This document shows positions 44,063-52,801 of a stretch of DNA of 64,000 nucleotides, piece after piece. Position 1 is the stretch's first letter. The number at the start of each line of letters is the position of its first letter. Below the pieces are notes generated by a model. It was not told where the DNA came from. It worked only from the letters and a program-made list of their open reading frames with translations, and did no database searches. Made by a program: the position numbers and the translations under genes. The DNA comes from CAZFVY01 sp964522665 (GTDB taxonomy: Bacteria; Verrucomicrobiota; Verrucomicrobiia; Limisphaerales; CAZFVY01), in contig CAZFVY010000016.1 of the NCBI GenBank assembly GCA_964522665.1, positions 1-64,000 of the forward strand, in the 5' to 3' direction.

Positions 44063-44881
44063 TCAGAATAGACAGTAGGTGTGCATGTGGTCGAGTGTCG
44101 AAATGATGCCTGTCGCCCGATCCCGCACCACCATGTACGCGATCAGCTTGTACTGCGCCGCGACGCACACCGCGCTCCGCCCATCCGGCCCCACCGCCGC
44201 CATCCCCTCTGGAAAAAGCTCCTCGAGCGAATGGATCGCCATCGTGCAGGTCTTCAGCCGGAAAACCTCGCTTTGCTCCTTCGTCCCGTCGGCCCGAAAC
44301 AGGTGGACCTGATAGCCCATCACCAGCGGAAAAGGGTTCGCCACCGCCACGCTCATCAGCATGTGCTTGTTCGGCAGGAGACCTGGCCAGAAGAGCGTGT
44401 TCTCCAACTGCTGCGTATGGGTCGTCGGATAAAGCACATCGCCCACGAACGGCAATCCCGGATAGGCGACATAAACGCCCGTCTGCCGATGGATGTGGGA
44501 CAAGTATGCATCCACCGGGATTTCGCGCGCGTGATGAAAATCGAGGATGCACATCCCTTCGATGCCGGCAGGCAGAAAATCGGTCAGGTCATCCAGGTTG
44601 ACGCGAATATTGCCCTGCTCCCGCACGTGCATCTCGGGCGATTTGGTAATATGCTTGCTGTGGATCTTCGCGACCTCTTTGCCCTCGACGTACGCCGTCA
44701 ACGTCACAAAAAATGAACCGTGCGTGCCCCAGGGAGTGTGCGCGTAATTCCCGGGAAAAAGGTTGATGACCGTCGCGTACTCCTTTGTGGGCGGCAACAG
44801 GCACGCGAACCGCAGTTGCGCCAGCGACGACGGATCGTAGGCCGGCGCCGCGGCGGGCATCGCTTGAATTGTGGCGCTCAT
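44063..44881 (-). CDS. Unknown protein, paralogue of the adjacent [2Fe-2S] fusion
   Basis: The protein has 272 residues, no signal peptide, no membrane segment and no family I recognise. It is predicted to be beta-rich, with segments like GSFFVTLTAYVEGKEVAKIH and VMGYQVHLFRADGTKEQSEV. Its second half aligns by eye with the end of the adjacent protein at 44891: AVANPFPLVMGYQVHLF against AMQNPHGVPLQVFLRIF, and RDRATGIISTLDHMHT against HNRTTGIWSSNHL. The two therefore look like tandem duplicates, nine bases apart in the glycan operon. Function unknown. Confidence 0.72.
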   Translation of the reverse strand: MSATIQAMPAAAPAYDPSSLAQLRFACLLPPTKEYATVINLFPGNYAHTPWGTHGSFFVTLTAYVEGKEVAKIHSKHITKSPEMHVREQGNIRVNLDDLTDFLPAGIEGMCILDFHHAREIPVDAYLSHIHRQTGVYVAYPGLPFVGDVLYPTTHTQQLENTLFWPGLLPNKHMLMSVAVANPFPLVMGYQVHLFRADGTKEQSEVFRLKTCTMAIHSLEELFPEGMAAVGPDGRSAVCVAAQYKLIAYMVVRDRATGIISTLDHMHTYCLF

Positions 44882-44890
44882 CGCGAGGGT

Positions 44891-45829
44891 TTACAGATGA
44901 TTCGAACTCCAGATCCCCGTCGTCCGATTGTGCAGGAAAAAATACATTGTGGGCGCGAAATCGAGCTCGAGTTTGGCCGTGTACATCCGAATGGCGACGG
45001 TCGCGCCCGGTAATTGTCGCAGGGCCGACGCATACAGTTCCCGGTTGACGTCGAGCCACCGCGTCGCGCCCGGCGCCAGTGTCAGCTCGTGCTCGACCGC
45101 CGCGTTTGTGTTGACGTCGAAGATTCGCAGAAATACCTGCAATGGGACGCCGTGCGGATTTTGCATGGCCGCGTACACCTCGTTGACGCCCGCCAAAAAC
45201 CGGTCGTCCGCCAGGATCGGAAGCACCACGTTCGGACGGCCGGTGCTCGAATTCTCGTGCGTCGAAGTCATCGACCGCTCGTTCGACCAGGCGACGTTGA
45301 ACCGTGAGGCCCCATAATTGGAACGCCCCAGAAGGTAAAGGAACATGCCGTAAAACGGCCGCGGCAAGGCTTCCCGCCGGGTGTCGAACACGAACGTTTG
45401 GTTCGTCTTGATGATTTCCTTGCGGTGCAAGACCGCCTTGCCTTCCGAGTTCAGCAACGCGTATTCGATCGGGATCGTGCTGTCACAATCGATCAATTGC
45501 GGCGGGACGGCGTTCGACGAGAAAACGGTCGATTCCAGGCGGTCGTCCGCCGCGATAAAGCACTTCATGACGCGCGCGCCCGGCTTGACGCACGCCGTGG
45601 CCCCGGGAATCCCGCCGGTGCCGAACTCGTTGATTTCCTCCGGCGTTTGGCCGAACATTGACTCAAGCATGACGCGGCAACCGCCGCACGCCGTCCCGGC
45701 GCGAGTCAACTTTTGCACCCCCGCGACGCTCCCCTCCTTGCGGTAGGCCGCGAGCAACGCCGCCGCCGTTTGCTGGTAACAAAAGCAAACGATTGAATCG
45801 GCGGACGCGGTCTGGGTCTTTACGCTCAT
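44891..45829 (-). CDS. BFD-like [2Fe-2S] domain fused to an unknown domain
   Basis: ATG 45829 overlaps the methyltransferase stop by ATGA, giving 312 residues; a longer in-frame reading lies inside that gene. Residues ~14-58 carry the BFD-like [2Fe-2S] pattern, CFCYQQ then CGGC (Cys-x-Cys, about 30 residues, Cys-x-x-Cys), as in bacterioferritin-associated ferredoxin and NifU-type domains. The rest (from ~70) matches no family I know and is paralogous to the neighbouring 44063 protein. A redox cofactor in a sugar operon is unexpected. Possible roles include an electron-transfer partner for a sugar-modifying enzyme, but no such oxidoreductase is obvious. Confidence 0.78.
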   Translation of the reverse strand: MSVKTQTASADSIVCFCYQQTAAALLAAYRKEGSVAGVQKLTRAGTACGGCRVMLESMFGQTPEEINEFGTGGIPGATACVKPGARVMKCFIAADDRLESTVFSSNAVPPQLIDCDSTIPIEYALLNSEGKAVLHRKEIIKTNQTFVFDTRREALPRPFYGMFLYLLGRSNYGASRFNVAWSNERSMTSTHENSSTGRPNVVLPILADDRFLAGVNEVYAAMQNPHGVPLQVFLRIFDVNTNAAVEHELTLAPGATRWLDVNRELYASALRQLPGATVAIRMYTAKLELDFAPTMYFFLHNRTTGIWSSNHL

Positions 45830-46797
45830 GCCTTGACCGAGAGGCGATCGCCCGCTTTGATCGGGTTGGCGTCGCGATCCGCCGCCCGGTGACGAATGTT
45901 GACGTGCAATTCCCGAAACACTTCTTCCACGCTCGAGACGTAGTAATTTTTGCGGGTTGACTTGTACGCCAGGCAGCAAATCTCCCAATCTCCGTCGGGC
46001 GCCGGGTTTTGGTAAAGATGGGACGCCATGAAAAATCCGTGCTTGTTCAGGAAGCCGGCCAGAGACACGTGATCGTAGATGCAGTTGTGCGACCAGTTGA
46101 ACGCGTCCAACGCCAGCGACGTATTCGCGTAACGCCACGCCGGAATCACCAGAATCATGATTCCAGCCCGATGCAGACGCCGCGCGGCAAAATCGAAAAA
46201 CTCGTTCGGATCGTAAATGTGCTCGATCGCGTTGTGCGAAAAGATCAATCCGAACTCCTTATTGGCCGGCAAGTCAGCCACCCGCGGCACGATCTGGATG
46301 CGGTAGTGTTTGTTGCCGTACTCGGCCAGCGCCCGGTCCAACTCGACCCCGTAAATCTGATTGTTCCAATCCGCCAGGAAATTCAACGCCCCACCTATGC
46401 CGCAACCGTAATCCAGGCAACAGGCGTTCTGAATCTGCTTGAGGTCGAAACCCGCCGAATGAAGCCAGGTGTAAAAACGAGCCAACTGCGCCGGGGCGAA
46501 ACTGATGTATCCCTGCGAAATGACCTCCGTCGTGCTCATCGTTCGGTAACACGAGTTTTCGTACCACCGCTCCTGATACGCGCGCGACAAGCGCGGGTTT
46601 TGAAACGTGAAATTACATTTGGCGCAAACGCACCAATGGGATTTACCGGTGACCCCGAGCGACTTCTCAATCGTTTCGTTGCTCGAATTGAAATCGCCCA
46701 ACCCCAGCAAATCGTCAGAGCCGCACAATTGGCAATTCGACAACCGAAGAATCGCCGCATCCCCCGGCGCCGGGCTGTTGGGCGTGAGTGATTCCAT
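45826..46797 (-). CDS. SAM-dependent methyltransferase with N-terminal zinc-ribbon-like cysteines
   Basis: The protein has 323 residues. Residues ~20-60 contain CQLCG and CVCAKC (two CxxC pairs), the zinc-binding pattern seen before sugar C/O-methyltransferases. A class I methyltransferase follows: CCLDYGCGIGGALNFLADW is SAM motif I, then YGVELDRALAEYG and FGLIFSHNAIEHIYDPNEFF. The family methylates small molecules including deoxysugars and capsular sugars. It starts five bases after the 46803 gene and overlaps the [2Fe-2S] fusion, so co-expression is near certain. Target sugar unknown. Confidence 0.83.
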   Translation of the reverse strand: MESLTPNSPAPGDAAILRLSNCQLCGSDDLLGLGDFNSSNETIEKSLGVTGKSHWCVCAKCNFTFQNPRLSRAYQERWYENSCYRTMSTTEVISQGYISFAPAQLARFYTWLHSAGFDLKQIQNACCLDYGCGIGGALNFLADWNNQIYGVELDRALAEYGNKHYRIQIVPRVADLPANKEFGLIFSHNAIEHIYDPNEFFDFAARRLHRAGIMILVIPAWRYANTSLALDAFNWSHNCIYDHVSLAGFLNKHGFFMASHLYQNPAPDGDWEICCLAYKSTRKNYYVSSVEEVFRELHVNIRHRAADRDANPIKAGDRLSVKA

Positions 46798-46802
46798 TGG
46801 AT

Positions 46803-49800
46803 TCAGCGCGCGAACGACTCGAACGGCCGGCCAGCCTGCTTGCGTCCGCCGGCCAACGCGCCACGACGCTGGTGGTCGGCCAAGAGCCGACTCCCGATCT
46901 GCTCCCAGGCGCGCGCAGGTCCGGCGTTTGACGGTTCGACGCCCTTGAGCACGATCCAGCCGCCGACTTTGACCACCGTGTAGATTCGCTCCAGCGTTTG
47001 AGCTATCGCTTCGAAATCACCCGCGACCTCGATCAGCGCGAAGTCGGCCGGCGGCCGGTTGCCCCACCAGTCTGGTCCGACCAATGCGCTCCCGTCCAGC
47101 AGCGTCGCGTAGCCGTCGAGGTCAAAGCGACGCAATCGACCGAGCCAAACGTCCGGGGCAAAACCGTTCCGTTTCGACTCAACCGTCACCGACCGGGCGG
47201 CCACTAACCGGCGCGCGGTCCCCGCGCACGCGCTGGCGATCGCTAAGCTGGCCCGACCAGAAAGGTGGCCGACATTTGCGATCAAGCCGTCCAGGGGCAG
47301 GCCCTGAATCAGATTGAACAGGAATTCCGCCTCGGTGGACGAGAGCGAGTCGTCCGCGGATTCGACCACCGACGCCACTGCCGCGTAGCCGATCCGCCCG
47401 TGCAGAACATGCGGCATCAGCAGCCGGAGCAACTGCCACGCCTCCGGCTGTTCCGGTTGCCGGGTCAGTTCCGCCTCCACGCTCCAAAGCGCCTCGGGCA
47501 GGCGGCCAAGCTTGGCCTTCGCCACGCCGCGCGCGTGGTCCAAACCGCGCGCCGAGGCCCCTAGCGCTTTCGCCTGGTCGAGCAACCGCAGCGATTCCGC
47601 GGCGTGCCCCCCTTTGAGCGCCTCAACCCCGTGCTCCAACAATTCCTGCGGCGTCCGCTGCGCGTAAATCGTAACCGCCGGCATCCGCTGCGAATGGAGC
47701 GCCGCTCCGCCGCCAAAGAGCTTTTCATACCAGAACGCCGCCAACTCCTCCGCGGTGGCAAAACTCGATGCGTCGCGCTGCGCCAGCCAGCGGCGCAGCC
47801 CTGCCACGCGCCAGACCGCCAGCGCCAGCAACTGCGCCGGTTCCTTCAGCGGCGGAATTCGCCGGGTCGCCTCGGCGAACGCCGGAGCTTCGTAAAGCGC
47901 GGTAAAGATTTCGTCCGTCAATCGACCGTTGACGTCGCAAGCGTAGGCGCCGAACACCACGCCATCACACTCGCCCTGGGCCGGTTCACCCAAGGCGTCA
48001 ATGGCGGAGGACAGGGCGGATTCTCCAATGTCCGTCTCGTCGGTGGCGACGTAAATGAATTCACCTTCGGCATGATCCACCGCGTCCGCTAATGCCGCCA
48101 GCAACGCGCCGGGCGTGGCGTCCGTCGGGTAAGCCACCTGCGCGGTCGCGATCTTCTGATGTCGCGCGCGGCGAAGGCTCTGGCCCAAAAACGTTTCGCC
48201 GAACTGGTCGCATCCGTTCCGCCGGACGCGCAAGACGGTGATGAGCGGGTCCGGCGCCGCGGGATTTTCCCGCAGGAATTGCCGCACGCCCGCGCGGCGC
48301 TCGCGACTGGCGTCCAACTCACGCTGCAACCATTTCGCCTCTTCCTCCGCCCGCGCGGCCGGATCGGGCAACTCGTAAACCGGCGTCCCTTTAATAATGT
48401 GATCGCACAGCCGATCCATGGTCGTATCCTGGCCGGGCGCCAAATCCTCCGCTCCGCGAATGCGGATGTCCGGCTCGTAAATATTCTTGATCCCGAACGA
48501 CTTGAATTGGTTCGACGAGACGACAAAGCTCAGGAAATGCGCGTAGCGAAACGCCTCCCGCAATTCGGCGAGGCTGAAGTCATCGGTCCGGCGCATCGCC
48601 GACGCCAATAATTCCGGGTAAAGCCGCGGATCACTCGCCCATTCCGTTCCGTACGGCCGGAACATGAATTGAGTCGCCCAGGCGGTCGGAGTGCCGCGGA
48701 GCAACGCTTCCATGCCCACCGTGCTCAACGCGGTGACCACGGCGTTCGAGTTCCAGATGAGATCGTACGAACTGGTCTGTTCCGCGGGCATGATGACGCG
48801 CACATGGCCCCCGAATCCGCGATTGATCTTAAAGATTTCGCCCAGGAAATCCGACGCGCGCGCGTATTTCGGCGTCCCGGCGCCCAGCGGGTGATGCCGA
48901 ATCACCAGATACCAACCCGCCTTGGCGCACGCGTCGGCGGTTCTCTGAATCCATTCCTCCTGGTTGCCGAGCGGCATCGCTTTGCCCATGAACGATTGGT
49001 ACATCCCGAATTCCCAGTCGCCCGTTGCGAATAGCGCCAGGATCGGAGCCTCGGGCGGGATGCGTAAAACGCGCCGGATCGACGTGGCGTTCGACGTGTA
49101 ATTATGCATCCGCTGAAAGTTGACATTCTTGCCCAACTCGCGGTCGATGGCCATTTGCTTGACGGCGCCAAATTGCTTCTCATTTAGCGGCGCGTCGCGC
49201 CAATACTTGGACCACTCCTCGAAGGGCAGCGCGCCCATCGCATAGATCGAGCGATTCCGCAGGAATTGAAACGTGTCGTCCGTAAAGCCGCGCTCGTGCA
49301 GAAACACCTCGATCCCCTCCGCTCGGCAAAGCTCCAGACAAACGCGGTAATACGCGTTGGCTCCGTGATAGCAAAGCACGTGATCGGGACGAAACGTCTG
49401 TCCCAACCGCGCCAGTCCACGCTGAATCAAGACTCCGTTCGCCAGCAGGCTGCGCCCCATCTCCACGACGTCATCCCGACTGAAATCCAGGCGCGCCGTC
49501 TTGTAGAATGCGTGCATCGCGTGCGCCATCCAAAGGCCCAGTTTTGCCCCTTCGTGGGTCGCCTCGGGGAAACCATCCCGCGGCAGTGACTTCGCCCAAT
49601 CCTTCGCCGCCTGGATTTCCGCCGTCGAAACCAACGAGCGCAGTTGAACGATGTTCAAACCGACCGCCGAAAATAATTGCGCCGAGGCCCGCGCGCAGCC
49701 CGCGCAGGTCGCCGGATTGAACGGATTACCGGCGATGTAACACTTGTCGAAAAGCCCATCGCAGCAGAGCACGCGGACGTCGCATCCCCGCAATTGCAGC

Positions 49801-49895
49801 GCCGCGCCCACCACCGCGTCGAGTTGATGATGGACCATCCACGCGCCCAGGGGCGCGAATATGAGGACTTTCTTGCTCATCGAGACAGTCTGCAT
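46803..49895 (-). CDS. Multi-domain capsule-type glycosyltransferase
   Basis: The protein has 1030 residues. The first ~500 resemble a GT-B capsular polysaccharide transferase of the KpsC/KpsS type (KKVLIFAPLGAWMVHHQLDA, IRHHPLGAGTPKYARAS, and DLIWNSNAVVTALSTVGMEA with LLRGTPTAWATQF at the donor side). Residues ~550-740 look like a degenerate GT2-type fold, ~745-815 TPR-like, and ~900-1000 the tail of a methyltransferase fold (VGGWIVLKGVEP). The start may be Met 6 (ATG 49880). It is the first sugar gene after the NusG paralogue, 145 bases downstream. Acceptor and donor are unknown. Confidence 0.72.
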   Translation of the reverse strand: MQTVSMSKKVLIFAPLGAWMVHHQLDAVVGAALQLRGCDVRVLCCDGLFDKCYIAGNPFNPATCAGCARASAQLFSAVGLNIVQLRSLVSTAEIQAAKDWAKSLPRDGFPEATHEGAKLGLWMAHAMHAFYKTARLDFSRDDVVEMGRSLLANGVLIQRGLARLGQTFRPDHVLCYHGANAYYRVCLELCRAEGIEVFLHERGFTDDTFQFLRNRSIYAMGALPFEEWSKYWRDAPLNEKQFGAVKQMAIDRELGKNVNFQRMHNYTSNATSIRRVLRIPPEAPILALFATGDWEFGMYQSFMGKAMPLGNQEEWIQRTADACAKAGWYLVIRHHPLGAGTPKYARASDFLGEIFKINRGFGGHVRVIMPAEQTSSYDLIWNSNAVVTALSTVGMEALLRGTPTAWATQFMFRPYGTEWASDPRLYPELLASAMRRTDDFSLAELREAFRYAHFLSFVVSSNQFKSFGIKNIYEPDIRIRGAEDLAPGQDTTMDRLCDHIIKGTPVYELPDPAARAEEEAKWLQRELDASRERRAGVRQFLRENPAAPDPLITVLRVRRNGCDQFGETFLGQSLRRARHQKIATAQVAYPTDATPGALLAALADAVDHAEGEFIYVATDETDIGESALSSAIDALGEPAQGECDGVVFGAYACDVNGRLTDEIFTALYEAPAFAEATRRIPPLKEPAQLLALAVWRVAGLRRWLAQRDASSFATAEELAAFWYEKLFGGGAALHSQRMPAVTIYAQRTPQELLEHGVEALKGGHAAESLRLLDQAKALGASARGLDHARGVAKAKLGRLPEALWSVEAELTRQPEQPEAWQLLRLLMPHVLHGRIGYAAVASVVESADDSLSSTEAEFLFNLIQGLPLDGLIANVGHLSGRASLAIASACAGTARRLVAARSVTVESKRNGFAPDVWLGRLRRFDLDGYATLLDGSALVGPDWWGNRPPADFALIEVAGDFEAIAQTLERIYTVVKVGGWIVLKGVEPSNAGPARAWEQIGSRLLADHQRRGALAGGRKQAGRPFESFAR

Positions 49896-50040
49896 TCCGA
49901 GCGGAGTTTTTGTCGCAAGATCCGTCGGCTGACGCCAGCCCGATGACGTTGCGCTTCTAGGCCGTGAATCCGACCGGCACGCAAAACGACGCCGGCCTTA
50001 GCGGGCGCCGGCGGCGGACAAAATACGATCGGGGAATTGA

Positions 50041-50595
50041 TCAAACCACCATTTCCAACGCCGAAGCGTCCGCCACGAGGTTGATCGGCCGTTGCAGGTA
50101 TTCGAGTAAAAGCAGGGCGCGTTGTCCGCCATTGAGCGAAGCCACAAACTCCGCCTCCATCCCCGCGAAGGGACCATCACAAATCGACAAACGCTGCCCC
50201 GGAGCGAAACTCCGCGCGGCCAAATCCCACTCGAGCGCGTTTTCAAAACTCGCCGCCCGCAATTCATCGATCACCAGGTCCGGGACCTCCGCCGGTTGAT
50301 CGCCAAAGCGAACGACGCCCAAGACCCCGGAGCGACTGGCGACGAATCGCCCCGCCTGATCCATTCCGAAGCGCGCGAAAAGGTAACCCGGGAAAAGCGG
50401 GCTCGAAACCATCCGTTTGTGCCCACCGATCGGCATCAACCGGCGAATCCGCGGACAATACCCCTCCACTTCTCCCACCACGGCCCGTACTTCCGACGGC
50501 AGGCGCGAAAGAAATTCGGCCGCCATTTGCTCCGATCCCAATCGAGCGCGAAGGCAGAACCATTTCCGGGCCAAAAGGGACGTCGCGCTAGTCAT
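50041..50595 (-). CDS. Specialised NusG paralogue (RfaH/UpxY-type antiterminator)
   Basis: The protein has 184 residues, as expected for NusG-like factors. The N-terminal NGN domain begins ARKWFCLRARLGSEQMAAEF and carries RRLMPIGGHKRMVSSPLFPG followed by YLFARF, the family's central signature. A C-terminal KOW-type region contains FAPGQRLSICDGPFAGMEAE. Housekeeping NusG normally sits with secE and ribosomal genes; this copy leads a 32-kb operon of glycan genes, as RfaH, LoaP and UpxY-type factors do. It probably binds RNA polymerase and suppresses termination over the long operon; recruitment by a specific DNA or RNA element is untested. Confidence 0.88.
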   Translation of the reverse strand: MTSATSLLARKWFCLRARLGSEQMAAEFLSRLPSEVRAVVGEVEGYCPRIRRLMPIGGHKRMVSSPLFPGYLFARFGMDQAGRFVASRSGVLGVVRFGDQPAEVPDLVIDELRAASFENALEWDLAARSFAPGQRLSICDGPFAGMEAEFVASLNGGQRALLLLEYLQRPINLVADASALEMVV

Positions 50596-50721
50596 TCAAG
50601 GCAAAGCTGCCGCACCCCGAGCGCGAGCGCAAGAGCTTCAGGTTCGTCAGCATGTTTCGGTTGTCAGCGCCTCATCAAACGGAACGACCAAGCGTCTCGC
50701 CCGGCCAAGTTCCACGGATGA

Positions 50722-50754
50722 AAATAATCACGAGGGCCAAGTCGAACGGCCCTC
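50722..50754 (-). terminator. Rho-independent terminator after the flagellin genes
   Basis: On the minus strand GAGGGCC (from 50754) pairs with GGCCCTC (to 50732) around a nine-base loop, followed by GTGATTATTTT. A second, very stable hairpin CCGCGGC-TTC-GCCGCGG lies just before it, at 50781-50765. Together they end the fliW-csrA-flagellin unit and isolate it from the NusG paralogue. Confidence 0.7.
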
Positions 50755-50788
50755 ATTCTCAGTTCCGCGGCGAAGCCGCGGCCAGCCG

Positions 50789-51598
50789 CTACTTGAGCAG
50801 GTCCAAGACTTGCCGCGGCAACGCGTTGGCTTGCGCGAGCATCGTCGTGCCGGATTGGACCAGAATCTGGTACCGGGCGTACTGAGTTGACTCGTCGGCG
50901 ACATCAACGTCCGAGATACGGCTGATGGCGGACCCCAAATTCTCTTTGGTCGTCGTCAACTGATCGTTCGTGACGTTCAAACGCGATTGCACCGCGCCGA
51001 GGCGCGCGCGGTCCAATCCGATTTGATCGATCGCGGCGCTGACCAGCGCGAGCGCCGCCACGGCCCCGGCGGAAGTGGCAATCGAAATGCCCGTGGACGT
51101 CGCATTTGAGTAAGTTGTGCCGGTGAGGTCGATCCCCGTGATCGCAAACGTATCGCCGCTGGAGTCGATGGTGACATCGAGCGACGCCGCGGAAAATAGG
51201 CTGACCTGGTTGAAATCTTTCGTCGCCGTCGAATTGATGTAATCCTTCAGCTGGCTGAATTCCTGATCGTACAGCGCTCGGTCGCTCGGCGATTTGGTCG
51301 CGTCCTGCGCGAGCATCGCCAACTCACTCATCCGCGTGAACGCGTCATCGACGGTCTTAAGGAAGCCGTCCTGCGTTTGCGTGAAGGAAACCGCGTTCGT
51401 GACGTTGTTCAGCGCGGCGTTGAGTCGGCTGATCTCGGCGTTTAGACGAGAACTGACCGCCAAGCCGGCGGCATCGTCAGACGGATTGACAATCTTCGAC
51501 CCAGAGCTTAACCGCGCCAGCGACTTGTCAAGCGCATCGGTGCTAACACGCAGGTTGTTGGCGGTTTGTTCCGCCACCGAGTTCGTGTTAATTACCAT
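50789..51598 (-). CDS. fliC: Flagellin (second copy)
   Basis: The protein has 269 residues with the flagellin D0/D1 N-terminus (MVINTNSVAEQTANNLRVST, then LARLSSGSKIVNPSDDAAGL). The C-terminal helix ends SGTTMLAQANALPRQVLDLL, the export and FliS-binding end. The hypervariable part is small, so the filament surface is thin; its Ser/Thr-rich stretch (SNATSTGISIATSAG) is a candidate glycosylation area. It lies 39 bases after the other flagellin, of which it is a diverged tandem copy. AAGGGAT serves as the ribosome-binding site and includes the GGA that CsrA recognises. Confidence 0.96.
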   Translation of the reverse strand: MVINTNSVAEQTANNLRVSTDALDKSLARLSSGSKIVNPSDDAAGLAVSSRLNAEISRLNAALNNVTNAVSFTQTQDGFLKTVDDAFTRMSELAMLAQDATKSPSDRALYDQEFSQLKDYINSTATKDFNQVSLFSAASLDVTIDSSGDTFAITGIDLTGTTYSNATSTGISIATSAGAVAALALVSAAIDQIGLDRARLGAVQSRLNVTNDQLTTTKENLGSAISRISDVDVADESTQYARYQILVQSGTTMLAQANALPRQVLDLLK

Positions 51599-51637
51599 GA
51601 TCGACGATCCCTTTTCGGTTGGTTACCCCACGATGCT

Positions 51638-52450
51638 CTAACCGCCCAGAAGCTTCAGCGTGGATTGCGGCAGAGTGTTGGCCTGCGCCAACATCGTCGT
51701 GCCGGATTGAACCAGAATCTGATTGCGCGCGTAGTCCGTGGATTCTTGAGCCACGTCCACGTCCTGAATGCGAGAAACCGCGGAACTCAGATTCTCCTTG
51801 GTCACCGTTAGCTGCGTCGCGGTAAAGCTCAAGCGGGCTTCCATCGCGCCCAGTTGCGCGCGGTCCGCGGCGACTTGGGTGATGGCGTTAAGCACAAGCG
51901 ACAGGGCCGACAAAGCCGAGGTCGTGTTGGCAATCGAAATCGTCGCCGCGATCGCGTTGGCATAGGTCGAGCCACTAAGATCGATCCCGGACATCGTAAA
52001 CGTGTCGCCGGCGGAGTCGATCGTCACCGGCAATCCGTTGCCGTTGAAAAGCGAAACCGAGTTGAAATCCTTGGTCGCGGTGGCGGTGATGTAGGACTTG
52101 AGCTGCGAGAATTCGCCGTCATACAGGGCCCGATCGGTATCGGATTTGGTACCGTCTTGCGAGAGCATCGCCAGCTCACCCATCCGGCGGAAGGCGCTGT
52201 CGATGGTTTGCATGAAACCATCTTGGGTCTGAGTGAAAGAGACCGCGTTGGTGATATTGCTTTGCGCGGCGTCCAGGCGGGTGATTTGCGAGTTCAGGCG
52301 CGAGGAAACCGCCAGACCTGCGGCATCGTCACCCGGATTCACAATCTTCATCCCAGAGCTGAGCCGCGCCAGCGACTTCTGCAAAGCCGCGGTGCTGGCC
52401 GCCAAATTGTTGGCCGTCATCTCCGCCGCAGTATTCGAGTTAATAACCAT
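51638..52450 (-). CDS. fliC: Flagellin (first copy)
   Basis: The protein has 270 residues. The N-terminus (MVINSNTAAEMTANNLAAST, then LARLSSGMKIVNPGDDAAGL) and C-terminus (SGTTMLAQANTLPQSTLKLL) are canonical. It differs from the neighbouring copy mainly in the centre and at the C-terminal tail. The central Asn/Ala/Ser-rich segment may carry glycans. Its leader of 22 bases after csrA has AGGAAAA as the ribosome-binding site, again with a GGA core at 52459-52462. No separate sigma28 promoter is visible, so expression probably comes from the sigma54 promoter upstream of fliW. Confidence 0.96.
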   Translation of the reverse strand: MVINSNTAAEMTANNLAASTAALQKSLARLSSGMKIVNPGDDAAGLAVSSRLNSQITRLDAAQSNITNAVSFTQTQDGFMQTIDSAFRRMGELAMLSQDGTKSDTDRALYDGEFSQLKSYITATATKDFNSVSLFNGNGLPVTIDSAGDTFTMSGIDLSGSTYANAIAATISIANTTSALSALSLVLNAITQVAADRAQLGAMEARLSFTATQLTVTKENLSSAVSRIQDVDVAQESTDYARNQILVQSGTTMLAQANTLPQSTLKLLGG

Positions 52451-52472
52451 AATTGTTTTCCTGGTTGACCGA

Positions 52473-52775
52473 TTATTCTGCCTGTTTTTGACCCGGAGGC
52501 GCTGAAGGTGACCACCCGGGCGCCGTGCGGCGCTCGGGCGCCTTGAGCGCCGGAATTTTTGACCCCAGCACCCGCTTCAACACCGCCCGCGAGACGCCCA
52601 CCGCCTCGCGATTGCTGGATTGGATCTCGTCGTAGATTTCCTTGCGTAAAACCGGGATTTCAAGCGGAGCCGTCACCCCAAGTTTCACCGCCTCTCCCTC
52701 CAATCGCAGAACGTGGACCGTTATCCGGCCATCTATCACGATGCTTTCATTGATCTTTCGGGAGAGAACCAGCAT
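52473..52775 (-). CDS. csrA: Carbon storage regulator CsrA
   Basis: CsrA is a dimeric RNA-binding protein that blocks translation at GGA sites. The 100-residue protein begins MLVLSRKINESIVIDGRITV and continues LRLEGEAVKLGVTAPLEIPV and LRKEIYDEIQ, the entire canonical fold. The C-terminal ~45 residues (SSNREAVGVSRAVLKRVLGS, then a proline-rich end) are an extension beyond the usual 60-70 residues, also typical of FliW-responsive CsrA forms. It sits between fliW and the flagellins, the arrangement of the known FliW-CsrA-flagellin switch. Confidence 0.95.
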   Translation of the reverse strand: MLVLSRKINESIVIDGRITVHVLRLEGEAVKLGVTAPLEIPVLRKEIYDEIQSSNREAVGVSRAVLKRVLGSKIPALKAPERRTAPGWSPSAPPGQKQAE

Positions 52776-52801
52776 AACGTGTGTTACAAAAATCCTAGAA
52801 C

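Noticed and set aside
44022..44552. Long N-terminal extension of the 142-residue ORF
   Set aside because: It overlaps most of the 44063-44881 gene in another frame and has the Gly/Arg-rich composition of a shadow reading in GC-rich DNA.
45830..46138. N-terminal extension of the [2Fe-2S] fusion protein
   Set aside because: It lies inside the methyltransferase gene in another frame. The ATGA overlap at 45829 is the normal start for this operon.
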